A DNA stretch of 37,988 nucleotides from the NCBI GenBank assembly GCA_016178595.1, contig JACOSY010000061.1, positions 1 to 37,988 on the forward strand, in the 5' to 3' direction. Under the pieces are notes generated by a model. It ran no database searches, had not been told where the DNA came from, and saw only the letters and a program-made list of their open reading frames with translations. Each line of letters starts with the position of its first letter. Positions within the stretch are counted from its first letter, which is position 1. The stretch is from Ignavibacteria bacterium. GTDB lineage: Bacteria > Bacteroidota > Ignavibacteria > UBA10030 > SZUA-254. Below, one piece after another: positions 26,518-33,962 of the stretch. The position numbers and the translations under genes were made by a program.

Positions 26518-27501
26518 TTACTTTTTTCCTGCAATGCCGAGAATTTTCTTTAATCCCTCTTCATCCACCTTCAGAAGATCTACCGTTGGCAAGCGTGGTG
26601 TCAGCTCCGCCCAGTTCGGATCGGCTGCGAAGATTTCCTTGAAGAGAGGGAGCGATTGGTCGAGTCGTCCGGCATTGACGAGCGCAACTGCCGTCCAGTA
26701 TTTCATTTCGAGATTGTCGGGCATCATGTTCATGGCGGTGCCGTACTCTTTGAGCGCGCCATCGATATCGTTGTGCTCGGTGGCGAGGTCGCCGGCATTC
26801 ATGTGCTGGTATGCCCGGTGGACATTGACGACGCGGCGGAGCTCTTTGAGCGGTTCCGGGTTATCTTCGACGCGGAGATCCATGATGCGGTCCTGCCATG
26901 GCTTGCCCGTTGGTTTTCCGCTCACGATGAGTATTGCAGCAGATTGTTTCCCGCGGATGTCTCCGCCGACGGACTGCGCCGCATCGAGTGCTGCAAGCAT
27001 CCGATCAGCGAGATCACCCCTTGTTTCGCGATACGCTTTCGCCATTGCAGGCCAGACTTTGTCGTTGAGCATCAAGTTTGCTTCGACGGTGAATTGTTCA
27101 CCTTCGATGTGGCCTGCGGAAGGGATGCATTTCGAGCCCGTATGTGCGGCAACGGTTCCTCTCGCATCCGTCATGGCAACCTGGCGAACATCTTTCCCCG
27201 GATCGGAAGCAAGTAACCCATCGAGTGCTTGCCGTGCCGTCTTGCCGGCGCGCATGAGATCGAGTCCAAGCGGACCATACGCCGGATCGACGAACGATTG
27301 CGTTGCCACTGCACCAACGCCCGCTTCCGCCCACGGCACAAGCGGACCGACAGAGAACCAATGCGACTGCACGGCGACGCCGAGCTCGCCGGTAACCGAA
27401 TCGCGAGCGACGATCGAAAACGTGTGCACCGGACGGTCTTGCGCCCGGAGTGTTGTGATAAGAAGTATCGCGAATATTAGCACACTCATTTGTTGTTTCA
27501 T
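26518..27501 (-). CDS. Exported DUF1028 (Ntn-hydrolase-like) protein fused to TPRs
   Basis: This 327-residue protein has a signal peptide ending TLRAQ, then a DUF1028 domain (about 25-215) that starts HTFSIVARDSVTGELGVAVQS and contains GVGAVATQSFVDPAYGP. DUF1028 proteins are thought to resemble Ntn hydrolases, with Thr of TFSIVA as the likely nucleophile. Here that Thr lies about five residues after the expected signal cleavage, so extra trimming would be needed. The C-terminal third contains TPR-like helices (ALKEYGTAMNMMPDNLEMKY). The start at 27501 is fixed by GGAGGTTAT directly upstream; an earlier ATG would spoil the signal peptide. It leads the row with the two TPR membrane genes. The substrate is unknown. 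Confidence 0.87.
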   Translation of the reverse strand: MKQQMSVLIFAILLITTLRAQDRPVHTFSIVARDSVTGELGVAVQSHWFSVGPLVPWAEAGVGAVATQSFVDPAYGPLGLDLMRAGKTARQALDGLLASDPGKDVRQVAMTDARGTVAAHTGSKCIPSAGHIEGEQFTVEANLMLNDKVWPAMAKAYRETRGDLADRMLAALDAAQSVGGDIRGKQSAAILIVSGKPTGKPWQDRIMDLRVEDNPEPLKELRRVVNVHRAYQHMNAGDLATEHNDIDGALKEYGTAMNMMPDNLEMKYWTAVALVNAGRLDQSLPLFKEIFAADPNWAELTPRLPTVDLLKVDEEGLKKILGIAGKK

Positions 27502-27675
27502 ATAACCTCCATTCAATGTGTTTGTCAACGACCTCACCCGCAGCACTCTTCTGCCGGAGAGGATGAAAAGCGAAATTTTATAGGATGAGGCGACATTGTT
27601 TACATGCGAACCGGAAGTAAAATAGAAAAATTCTGAAGGAAGGTCAATGGCTGGATATAAATGTGGAGACCGATC

Positions 27676-28500
27676 TTACTGTTTGTGGCCTAGTTCCTTG
27701 ATCTTTGACTTCACTTGTTGGATTGTTTGATCGTCTGCGCCGAATTCTTCGAGAGAGTGGAGGTACAGCGCCATCTCTGCAGCGGCAGCAGGATTATCGC
27801 CATTCGCCTCGAGACAGCGGGCGATATCTTGATGAACAGTATAGAGCCACACGTCCATATCTTCCGGCAACTCACCGATACGGAGAACTTCGCGGTAGTG
27901 CATGATTGCATCATTCCAACGCTGGAGAAACTCGTTCGCCTGTGCAAGGTCGTAATGCGCCTGACGGTTGTTCGAATCGAGACGGACGATCGTTTGCAGG
28001 TGAGGCAGTGCCGCTTCGGAGCGTTCCTTTGTCAACGGTTTCTCAGCACCGTGTAGCAACACGCCAACCAACTCTTCGCGTGCAAAGATACTCGTCGGTG
28101 CTCGCTCGACCGCTCGGTATAACTCTCGTTCGCCCGCCGCCCATTGCCCCTGCTGTCGAAAAAGTTGTGCCTTGCCGATATAGGCTTCCGCGCACGACGA
28201 ATCGAGACGCAGTGCGGCGCCGAATAATGAATCGGCTGAGAGTATGTGGTTTTCCTCGAGTGCAATCAATCCTAGATATGCCAGTGACGCTGCATGATTC
28301 GGATGCGATTGGCTGATGGAGAGAAATTCATTCCTGGCTTCTGCGAGCGACTCGCCCGTATCGTCGTGCTCGTTGAAAAGATTGATCGCTTTATTGAATC
28401 GAGCGGTGAACGCCGTATCCTATTGAGCCGTAACGCAGCTTACGATGATCAGGCTGACGGCGCAGTAGCACAGAGTTTTTATGATGGAAGATCCGTTCAT
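27676..28500 (-). pseudogene. Exported TPR protein gene broken by an in-frame amber codon
   Basis: From an ATG at 28500 the frame encodes a signal peptide (MNGSSIIKTLCYCAV...VSCVTAQ, 26 codons), then a TAG at 28422-28420. The same frame stays open for 247 more sense codons to 27676. The part after TAG reads DTAFTARFNKAINLFNEHDD and then clear TPR helices up to ELGHKQ. The signal peptide runs straight into the mature region and other exported proteins here have AQ at this site. The TAG is therefore most simply a CAG-to-TAG change in an intact gene of 275 codons. A TTG at 28269 could restart translation of 197 residues without a signal. A sequencing error or amber read-through are the alternatives. 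Confidence 0.75.
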
Positions 28501-28625
28501 TCGTTGGTGTGGAGTTTCCTGTTCTTTTGTTCGATCAACTCGCCGAGTTTTTCATCTATCGTTTTTCTCCTCAGCGGGCAAAGGAAGGAGTTACTTGCTA
28601 ACCCATCACGTTTGTCGATCCTGCC

Positions 28626-28765
28626 TCACCGGTACGCATCCTTCCTGTGTCGGACGGCGATAATATCGACGATCTCATTCTTGTCAAGAACTTGACGGTT
28701 CGTGCGTCGAGAGCTTCGAGTTCTTTGCGAGCAGCCCGAGTGAATGTTACAGTGTATTTACGCAC
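28626..28765 (-). pseudogene. RelE/ParE-type toxin gene with internal deletion
   Basis: A GTG at 28765, overlapping the end of the antitoxin's original frame, starts RKYTVTFTRAARKELEALDA, a typical RelE N-terminus. After RTVK the frame changes, and the sequence continues in another frame as LDKNEIVDIIAVRHRKDAYR with a TGA at 28628-28626, a typical RelE C-terminus. About 40-45 residues between the two, including the central strands, are missing. The toxin cannot be functional. It pairs with the frameshifted antitoxin just upstream. Confidence 0.75.
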
Positions 28766-28944
28766 GCAGCTTGTGCTGGAGTCGTTTCTTTACCGACTCG
28801 AGGGATTCCCCGCGGTTCGTTCGCACGTGCCCGGAAAATGTAGTTGTCGTAAATATCCTCCCAGAGTCTACCATGCTTTCGAAGGTCAATGATAACGGCG
28901 GTCTTCTTGCCTTTCGGATCAACTACGTACTGTATGCCCGTCAT
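28758..28944 (-). pseudogene. Antitoxin of a decayed RelBE-type pair, +1 frameshift
   Basis: The gene starts at an ATG (28944) behind AAGGAG with TGIQYVVDPKGKKTAVIIDL and continues to RARANEPR. An extra G in the run GGGG at 28808-28811 then shifts the frame. If one G is removed, the sequence continues ESLESVKKRLQHKLRA and stops at 28758, giving a normal antitoxin of about 61 residues whose end overlaps the toxin start. As it stands, translation runs on in the wrong frame to 28747. HGxLWED...RANEPRESLESVKKRL is a pattern I know from antitoxins beside RelE-type toxins. The change sits in a homopolymer, so a read error should be excluded. Confidence 0.75.
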
Positions 28945-29006
28945 AGAACATTCTCCTTGAGCTTCTTCAACATTTTTTACATGATCTATCCAGAAAATGT
29001 ACTGAT

Positions 29007-29912
29007 TCACGGTCTGGAAGTCAATTCACTGTCTTCCAAAATCCTCTGAATGCACTGCCTTTCGTCTTCAGTCAGTGGAAGAAGCGGTGCGCGTACGTGC
29101 CCGCCTTCATAGCCCATGAGCGTCGAAGCATACTTGAGTCCTGCAATGCCGAACGTGTCGGTGACGGCTTTGTTCACGGAGATAAGCTGTGCCTGCAGCT
29201 CGTGTGCGGCGAAATGTTTTCCTTCCTCGAAGAGCCGCTGAACTTCGCAGCATTGCGCCGGCGCGCAATTGGCAAGTGCCAGAATGCCTGCACGGATGCC
29301 GAGCTCGAGTGCCGGATACAGGATCGATGCGCTTCCGACAATCAGCGACCACGTCTGCGGCACGACGTTCTTAAAAGCCTTAAGCTGCTCGGCGCTGCCA
29401 AGACTGTCTTTCATGCCGATGATGTTGGGATGCCTGCTCAATACGCGTACCGCTTCTGCCGAGACATTCACATGCGTGAACTTCGGGACGTTGTAGATGA
29501 GAACGGGAATTTCCGCTACGTTTGCAATGGTTGTATAGTGATGGATGAGTGCGGCGTCGGTCATCTGTTCACAGTAGAAGAACGGCGTGATAATGAGCGC
29601 AGCATGGGCACCGCGACGTGCCGCTTCGTTCGTAAGCCGGATCGTCTCGCGCGTCGATTCCAGTCCCGTTCCGGCAAGAACAATACGATCCTTTGCTGCT
29701 GCCTGCACCGTCAGCTCAATGAGCGTGAGCTTCTCCGTTTCTGTAAGATACGGCGTCTCGCTATTCGAGCCGAGGACGAGGTAACCGGAAAGCGGCGTGG
29801 CATTCCATCGCTCGATGTTGCGACCGAACGCGTCGTAGTCCACATCCCCGTTCTCTTTGAACGGAGTGATCATGGGTGGGAGGATGCCGTGGATTTGTTG
29901 GGAAGGATTCAT
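29007..29912 (-). CDS. DapA-family aldolase, closest to 4-hydroxy-2-oxoglutarate aldolase (HOGA1-like)
   Basis: This class I aldolase of 301 residues has a TIM barrel. The Schiff-base Lys is in IGMKDSLGS and the partner Tyr in LIYNVP. The pyruvate-binding loop reads VLGSNSETPYL instead of the GTTGE of true DapA. That loop, AGTGLEST, ALIHHYT and the C-terminal GGHVRAPLLPL closely resemble the animal mitochondrial enzyme HOGA1 as I remember it. The likely reaction is therefore cleavage of 4-hydroxy-2-oxoglutarate (or a similar 2-oxo acid) to pyruvate and glyoxylate, rather than lysine synthesis. It starts 10 bases after an intact toxin gene and is followed by the remains of another toxin-antitoxin pair. 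The substrate is not proven. Confidence 0.82.
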   Translation of the reverse strand: MNPSQQIHGILPPMITPFKENGDVDYDAFGRNIERWNATPLSGYLVLGSNSETPYLTETEKLTLIELTVQAAAKDRIVLAGTGLESTRETIRLTNEAARRGAHAALIITPFFYCEQMTDAALIHHYTTIANVAEIPVLIYNVPKFTHVNVSAEAVRVLSRHPNIIGMKDSLGSAEQLKAFKNVVPQTWSLIVGSASILYPALELGIRAGILALANCAPAQCCEVQRLFEEGKHFAAHELQAQLISVNKAVTDTFGIAGLKYASTLMGYEGGHVRAPLLPLTEDERQCIQRILEDSELTSRP

Positions 29913-29922
29913 AACGAAATTC

Positions 29923-30177
29923 TCATCGATAAATTTCTCTTCGATGTCGAACCTTCATTACGAGGACAAGCTTTTCTTTGTCATGAATTTCGTAAATGAT
30001 TCGATAATCGCCAACCCTGGCGCGCCATGCTTCCCGCCCTGAAAGTTTGGCTGTTCCCGGAAGTCGTGGATCTCGTCCGAGATGTGTTAGGCAAGAGAGA
30101 ACGCGGGGGAGAAAGTCTTCCGGAAGTTTATCAAGCTCTCGCGAAACGGATTTTGGGATGATGACGCGATAACTCAA
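29923..30177 (-). CDS. RelE/ParE-family toxin
   Basis: This 84-residue toxin of a type II toxin-antitoxin pair probably acts as a ribosome-dependent mRNA endonuclease (RelE) or gyrase poison (ParE). The fold is clear: SYRVIIPKSVSRELDKLP, then LSGREAWRARVGDYRIIYEI, ending MKVRHRREIYR. The basic and Tyr residues of the C-terminus suit a RelE-type nuclease. The start is a TTG that overlaps the antitoxin stop (TTGA), so synthesis is tied to the antitoxin. All family landmarks are intact, unlike the decayed pair 1.2 kb away. Confidence 0.88.
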   Translation of the reverse strand: MSYRVIIPKSVSRELDKLPEDFLPRVLSCLTHLGRDPRLPGTAKLSGREAWRARVGDYRIIYEIHDKEKLVLVMKVRHRREIYR

Positions 30178-30398
30178 CGTTTTTTCTTCAGTCGTTTGCG
30201 GAGATATTCCTCGAGAGTTACCGCGTTCCCCTCTCGGACTTCGAGCTTGATCTTGTTCTTGGCCTCGTCGTACTCCCTAATATCTTCAAGCTCTTCGATT
30301 GCCTCGACGAATTTTTCATACGTCGAGAGATCGATCACCGCGGCAACCCGTTTGCCGTGTTCATCGGTGACATACTGTGTTTTTTTTGCGGGATGCAT
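30174..30398 (-). CDS. RelB/Phd-type antitoxin
   Basis: This 74-residue antitoxin is encoded directly before the toxin and overlaps it by 4 bases. The N-terminal part (TQYVTDEHGKRVAAVIDLST) is the DNA-binding/dimerising beta-alpha region. The charged helix EAIEELEDIREYDEAKNK would block the toxin. AAGGAATC precedes the ATG. A TATATT at 30438-30433 with a T-rich -35 region may be the promoter, which such proteins usually repress themselves. Its N-terminus resembles that of the decayed antitoxin at 28944. Confidence 0.85.
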   Translation of the reverse strand: MHPAKKTQYVTDEHGKRVAAVIDLSTYEKFVEAIEELEDIREYDEAKNKIKLEVREGNAVTLEEYLRKRLKKKR

Positions 30399-30523
30399 TG
30401 CACGATTCCTTAATGTGAAGTGGACACAATGAAATATACGATTCTGGTAAGAAATTCAAAATTGCCTGCCCAGTTTAAGAGTATGTGAATTTTTGATCAT
30501 TAAGAAAGATCAGCATGGATGCA

Positions 30524-31399
30524 TTACTTGGATTGATGTCGTTCAACATCGTCGAAGAACGAATATAATTTCGTTTTCTCTTCAGGAAGATATATCTTGA
30601 AATCGGTTCTTTTCTCCCCCAAGAGGATCATTTCACGGGATACCTGGTTCGAATTAACGATAAACCGCGTTTTGTTATTCACGCTATCATTGATCGTCTT
30701 GACGGATGATAGGCTCGGGACTCCTACTCTAAACACAACCCAAAGGTATGTGTCGAAGAGGGTGCCGAGATCGTTTTCGTAAAGAAGCAGAACATGGAAT
30801 GTTCCCGTTTGACCTGGGTCGCGGATCAATTTCATTCCAACAGTAATAGTAAGCGAATCCTCATGTTCAGGCATCAGACTGATCTCGGAGAAGTATCCAT
30901 TCCATTCACTGACCCTGATCTTATTTGGCTCGGCTTGGAAGAGCAATGGCATTCTAAGAATGGGGACACCCACCATTGAATCGAATGAGACCACCCCGGT
31001 TATTTTTGCAAAAGCTGAGCCAGTATTCTTAATCTTTAGGTCAACTTGCACCGAATCATAGGGAATAACCAATGTGAGGTGTTTTTTCTGAATGTCTTGT
31101 GGCTCAAACTTTATATTCTTAAGATCAATGTGGAAACGGACGTCTTTAACTTCGATGCGAGGTCGATATTGAAGTGCGTTCTGCTGATATTGGAGGAAAT
31201 CGATTTCACGCTGATGGGAGCAAGTTGTGATAATGTTTGCGATACCCAGCAATAAAGAGATCAACGCGATAACATTCAACCGGGTAGCCCACTGCGTGAT
31301 TCTCAGGATCCGCTTAAAGTTGGTCGTAAAGAAGCTGTTTAGCGAGTTACGATTTTGAGGTTTCATCAGAGACACTGCAATTGAAGCATCCGATATCAT
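30524..31399 (-). CDS. Hypothetical single-span membrane protein
   Basis: This 291-residue protein matches no family I recognise. A basic N-terminus (about 1-38) leads into one hydrophobic segment (about 40-60, VIALISLLLGIANIITTC). A beta-rich outer part follows, with KNTGSAFAKITGVVSF and other Ig-like strands, and a charged C-terminus (RTDFKIYLPEEKTKLY). Base composition is more AT-rich than in neighbouring genes, which hints at recent acquisition. The start at 31399 has no ribosome site; an ATG 11 codons later (MKPQNRN) is equally possible. It ends 125 bases from the antitoxin gene and begins 18 bases after the dihydropyrimidinase stop. Confidence 0.65.
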   Translation of the reverse strand: MISDASIAVSLMKPQNRNSLNSFFTTNFKRILRITQWATRLNVIALISLLLGIANIITTCSHQREIDFLQYQQNALQYRPRIEVKDVRFHIDLKNIKFEPQDIQKKHLTLVIPYDSVQVDLKIKNTGSAFAKITGVVSFDSMVGVPILRMPLLFQAEPNKIRVSEWNGYFSEISLMPEHEDSLTITVGMKLIRDPGQTGTFHVLLLYENDLGTLFDTYLWVVFRVGVPSLSSVKTINDSVNNKTRFIVNSNQVSREMILLGEKRTDFKIYLPEEKTKLYSFFDDVERHQSK

Positions 31400-31417
31400 T
31401 TTTCGAGGCCAGTTGCC

Positions 31418-32806
31418 TTATCTCCACGCTCCAGCAAACGCATCGCGCTTAATAAACTTGCCGCGGCCGGCTTTGCCGAGCCATTGTCCATTCTTCACAA
31501 TGATGTCGCCGCGCGAGAGGACGGTTTCGGCATTGCCTTTCACTTTGAATCCTTCGAACATCGAATAGTCGACGCGCATGTGGTGCGTCATCGCAGAGAT
31601 GACGTGCTCTTTGTTCGGATCCCATATGACGAGGTCGGCGTCGCTGCCGATGGCAACCGTTCCTTTGCGCGGATACATCCCGAACATTTTCGCCGGCGTC
31701 GTCGAGGTAATCTCAACCCAGCGGTTAAGCGAGATGCGTTTCTTATTCACACCGCCTTCGTACAAAAGCTGCAAACGGTTCTCGATGCCCGGTCCGCCGT
31801 TGGGAATCTTCGTGAAATCATCTTTCCCAAGCTCCTTCTGTTCTTTGAAGCAGAACGGACAGTGATCGGTCGAGACGACTTGCAAGTTGTTGGTCTTCAA
31901 TCCATCCCACAACTTGTCCTGATTCCATTTTTCTCGGAGCGGTGGAGTGAAAACGAACTTCGCGCCCTCAAAGTTCGGACGATCCAAGTCTTCGATCGAG
32001 AGAAAGAGGTACTGCGGACACGTTTCGGCGTAGGCAAGCACGCCTTTGTCGCGTGCTTCCGAAACGCGCTGAAGTGCGTCGTACGATGAGAGATGAACGA
32101 TGTAGACCGGAACGCCTGCGATCTCGGCAAGCGCGATGGCGCGGTTCACCGCTTCCGCTTCGGCAGTTGTCGGGCGGGTAAGCCCGTGATAGATCGGCGC
32201 TTTCTTTCCTTCCGCAACAGCTTTCTTGACAATCACGTCGATGACGCTGCCGTTTTCCGCGTGCATGCAGATCAAGCCGCCGTTCTCCGCCGTCTTCCGC
32301 ATTGCCTTGAAAATCGTCGCATCGTCGACCATGAGTACGCCGGGATATGCCATGAAGAGCTTGAAGCTCGAAAGACCTTCGCGCACCATATCGTTCATGT
32401 CTTCGATGTGTGCGTCAGGCAAGTCGGTGACGATCATGTGGAGTCCGTAATCGGCGCAGGCTTTGCCTTCGGCTTTCTTCCACCAGATGTCGAGCGCTTC
32501 GCGCATCTTCGTCCCTTTTGCCTGGATGGCGAAGTCGATAATCGTCGTCGTCCCGCCGAATGCCGCTGCTCGCGTACCGGTTTCGAAATCGTCGCTCGAG
32601 GTCGTTCCACCGAACGGCATGTCGAGATGCGTATGCACGTCGATGCCGCCGGGGATGACGAACTTGCCCTTCGCGTCAATGACGGTGTCTGCCTGGATTG
32701 CGAGATTGGATCCGATCGTTGTGATCTTGTCACGCTCGATGTAGATGTCGGCGACGTAATCCTGTTCTGCCGTGATGATGCGTCCGTTTTTAATGAGCAT
32801 GGACAT
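31418..32806 (-). CDS. hydA: Dihydropyrimidinase / D-hydantoinase
   Basis: This cyclic amidohydrolase of 462 residues opens the ring of 5,6-dihydrouracil or dihydrothymine, or of hydantoins, giving N-carbamoyl amino acids. All binuclear zinc ligands are visible: H58 and H60 (DVHTHLD), the carboxylated Lys K149 (SSFKLFMAYPG), H182 (CMHAEN), H238 (VHLSS) and D314 (STDHCPF). Y154 in MAYPG is the substrate Tyr. The start at 32806 follows GAAGGAG by 8 bases; a second ATG two codons later is a weaker choice. With preA/preT 2-5 kb upstream on the same strand, it fits as step two of reductive pyrimidine breakdown. Hydantoin use cannot be excluded. Confidence 0.94.
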   Translation of the reverse strand: MSMLIKNGRIITAEQDYVADIYIERDKITTIGSNLAIQADTVIDAKGKFVIPGGIDVHTHLDMPFGGTTSSDDFETGTRAAAFGGTTTIIDFAIQAKGTKMREALDIWWKKAEGKACADYGLHMIVTDLPDAHIEDMNDMVREGLSSFKLFMAYPGVLMVDDATIFKAMRKTAENGGLICMHAENGSVIDVIVKKAVAEGKKAPIYHGLTRPTTAEAEAVNRAIALAEIAGVPVYIVHLSSYDALQRVSEARDKGVLAYAETCPQYLFLSIEDLDRPNFEGAKFVFTPPLREKWNQDKLWDGLKTNNLQVVSTDHCPFCFKEQKELGKDDFTKIPNGGPGIENRLQLLYEGGVNKKRISLNRWVEITSTTPAKMFGMYPRKGTVAIGSDADLVIWDPNKEHVISAMTHHMRVDYSMFEGFKVKGNAETVLSRGDIIVKNGQWLGKAGRGKFIKRDAFAGAWR

Positions 32807-32899
32807 AGAGAGTCTCCTTCATGGATGAAATGTGTTGGAGGAATGTACAAAATCTTCCGATGATTGTCATCTGGAACGACAGGCGTAAGAACAAAGGAT

Positions 32900-33241
32900 T
32901 TACTTCACCCAGAGTATCGTGATGCCTTCATTCGGTGCGCCGAAATCCTTGCTGATCGAGAGATCGAGTGTAGCGGCAAGTTCTTGAACAACCGGATTGA
33001 ACGGCGTAAGATATTCTCCGGGAATCGAAGACTTGATGCGAGCACGTTGACGATACATCCAGTTTCGAACAAGCGTCTTTAGCGTCCCGCCTTTGCCGCT
33101 GCTGCCGAAACCGTGGATGATCTTGATGACGCGGAGGGAAGAGGAGAGATGGGCTTTACGAAGAGCTTCATCGAGCACCGCCTCCGCCTCTGCACCGGGC
33201 AGAGGCGGATGTGCGATGTCGAGAGTATAGATGATGTTCAT
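32900..33241 (-). CDS. Smr-domain protein
   Basis: This is a stand-alone Smr (small MutS-related) domain of 113 residues. The core HGFGSSGKGGTLKTLVRNWM, after LRVIKIIHG, matches the HGxG loop and following helix of Smr nucleases, which cut branched DNA or RNA. The usual LDLHG near the start is replaced by TLDIAHPPLPGAEAEAVLDEA, so one expected His/Gly motif differs and activity is uncertain. No ribosome site precedes the ATG. It starts behind an inverted array of 7-base repeats that separates it from the DinB-like gene, and ends 94 bases before the dihydropyrimidinase start. Confidence 0.75.
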   Translation of the reverse strand: MNIIYTLDIAHPPLPGAEAEAVLDEALRKAHLSSSLRVIKIIHGFGSSGKGGTLKTLVRNWMYRQRARIKSSIPGEYLTPFNPVVQELAATLDLSISKDFGAPNEGITILWVK

Positions 33242-33254
33242 GCAACGGGAAAAC

Positions 33255-33340
33255 GGTTAGAGGTTTCGGTTTACAGGTTCGAGAAAAAATATCTCTCAGT
33301 CAATTGCGAACCTCGAACCTCGAACCTCAAACCTCAAACC
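33255..33340. repeat. Inverted array of 7-base repeats
   Basis: Four 7-base units on the plus strand (GGTTAGA, GGTTTCG, GTTTACA, GGTTCGA at 33255-33282) face five units of the reverse complement (GCGAACC, TCGAACC twice, TCAAACC twice at 33306-33340). The unit is GGTTYGA. The arms could fold into an imperfect hairpin of about 28 pairs with a 23-base loop between the DinB-like and Smr genes. A further four-unit array lies at 37558-37585. It may be a dispersed repeat family; its function is unknown. Confidence 0.65.
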
Positions 33341-33347
33341 CGCTTTT

Positions 33348-33842
33348 TCACATCCACGGCTCGTCTGCCGATGGACCGTAGATGGATGGTACCTTTGCAT
33401 CAGCCATGCGAAGATAAATGGAGAACTGACCGCGATGGTGAATGGTATCCATCATCATCATCCAGAGCGTATCGCCGCTGCGCATGTCGCCCATAGTTTT
33501 CGGGGCGACCATGAACTTGATCATTTTATTAAAGTCGGCATCGGTCATTTTCTTTACCTTGTCGACGAGCTGCCCGTGGCTCTTCTCATACGTCGAGGTG
33601 ACTTCCTGCATCGAGGCGGGGGGCTTCGGCATGTTCATGAAATCGAAGTTGCCGGTCAAGGCGCCGTTGACCATCACCGGCTCTTCGGACACGATCCTCC
33701 ATGCTAATTCCTTCGCAGTCGGACACTTGCCGTGTGGCTGCAGATCCGGTTTGTTTGCAGGGTACGACTTCAACACTTTCATTGTTGTGTTGAACTCACG
33801 CTCCCAGTTTTGGATGAATTGCTCTCGCTCTGTTATTGGCAT
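33348..33842 (-). CDS. DinB-like (four-helix metal-binding) protein
   Basis: This 164-residue DinB/DfsB-like protein belongs to a family of cytoplasmic four-helix bundles; some are thiol-dependent metalloenzymes. The C-terminal metal motif is seen in DTIHHRGQFSIYLRMA, followed by the usual VPSIYGPSADEPW. The first metal-binding His, normally in a helix-2 segment like AWHL, appears to be Arg here (ELAWRIVSEE), so metal binding may be altered. AAGGAG lies 8 bases before the ATG. It is in the same direction as its neighbours but separated by gaps of about 100 bases. Function unknown. Confidence 0.85.
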   Translation of the reverse strand: MPITEREQFIQNWEREFNTTMKVLKSYPANKPDLQPHGKCPTAKELAWRIVSEEPVMVNGALTGNFDFMNMPKPPASMQEVTSTYEKSHGQLVDKVKKMTDADFNKMIKFMVAPKTMGDMRSGDTLWMMMMDTIHHRGQFSIYLRMADAKVPSIYGPSADEPWM

Positions 33843-33962
33843 AGATAACTCCTTCCTAGAGTTGTAAGTGATTTAACAAAGGTCTTTTAAGACAGCGTTC
33901 AACAGATGTTCGATTATTAAATATTCAGAGGATGCGTGGGCGATCAAGTCAGGAATTTTTTA

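Noticed and set aside
26510-27505. Long plus-strand open frame of 331 codons.
   Set aside because: It is the antisense shadow of the DUF1028 gene, which has a signal peptide, a strong ribosome site and clear family motifs. The plus-strand protein is Ser/Arg-rich without a recognisable domain.
27502-27675. The 174-base gap before the DUF1028 gene as a regulatory RNA site.
   Set aside because: No riboswitch-like or strong hairpin structure is visible apart from a weak relative of the 6058 palindrome.
27647-27730. Small plus-strand frame beginning MAGYKCGDRSYC behind GAAGGAAGG.
   Set aside because: It is only 27 codons long, antisense to the end of the TPR pseudogene, and resembles nothing I know. 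The ribosome-site match is likely chance.
29007-29912. Calling the aldolase DapA (lysine synthesis).
   Set aside because: The GTTGE loop is GSNSE, and several segments fit HOGA1-type enzymes better. No other lysine genes are nearby.
30430-30489. Small plus-strand frame MKYTILVRNSKLPAQFKSM, which looked like a HicB-type start.
   Set aside because: It stops after 19 codons and the following bases do not continue a HicB fold convincingly in another frame. It also overlaps the likely antitoxin promoter.
30480-30523. GATC...GATC dyad after the hypothetical membrane gene as a terminator.
   Set aside because: The stem is only 4-5 pairs with an AT-rich loop, too weak to call.
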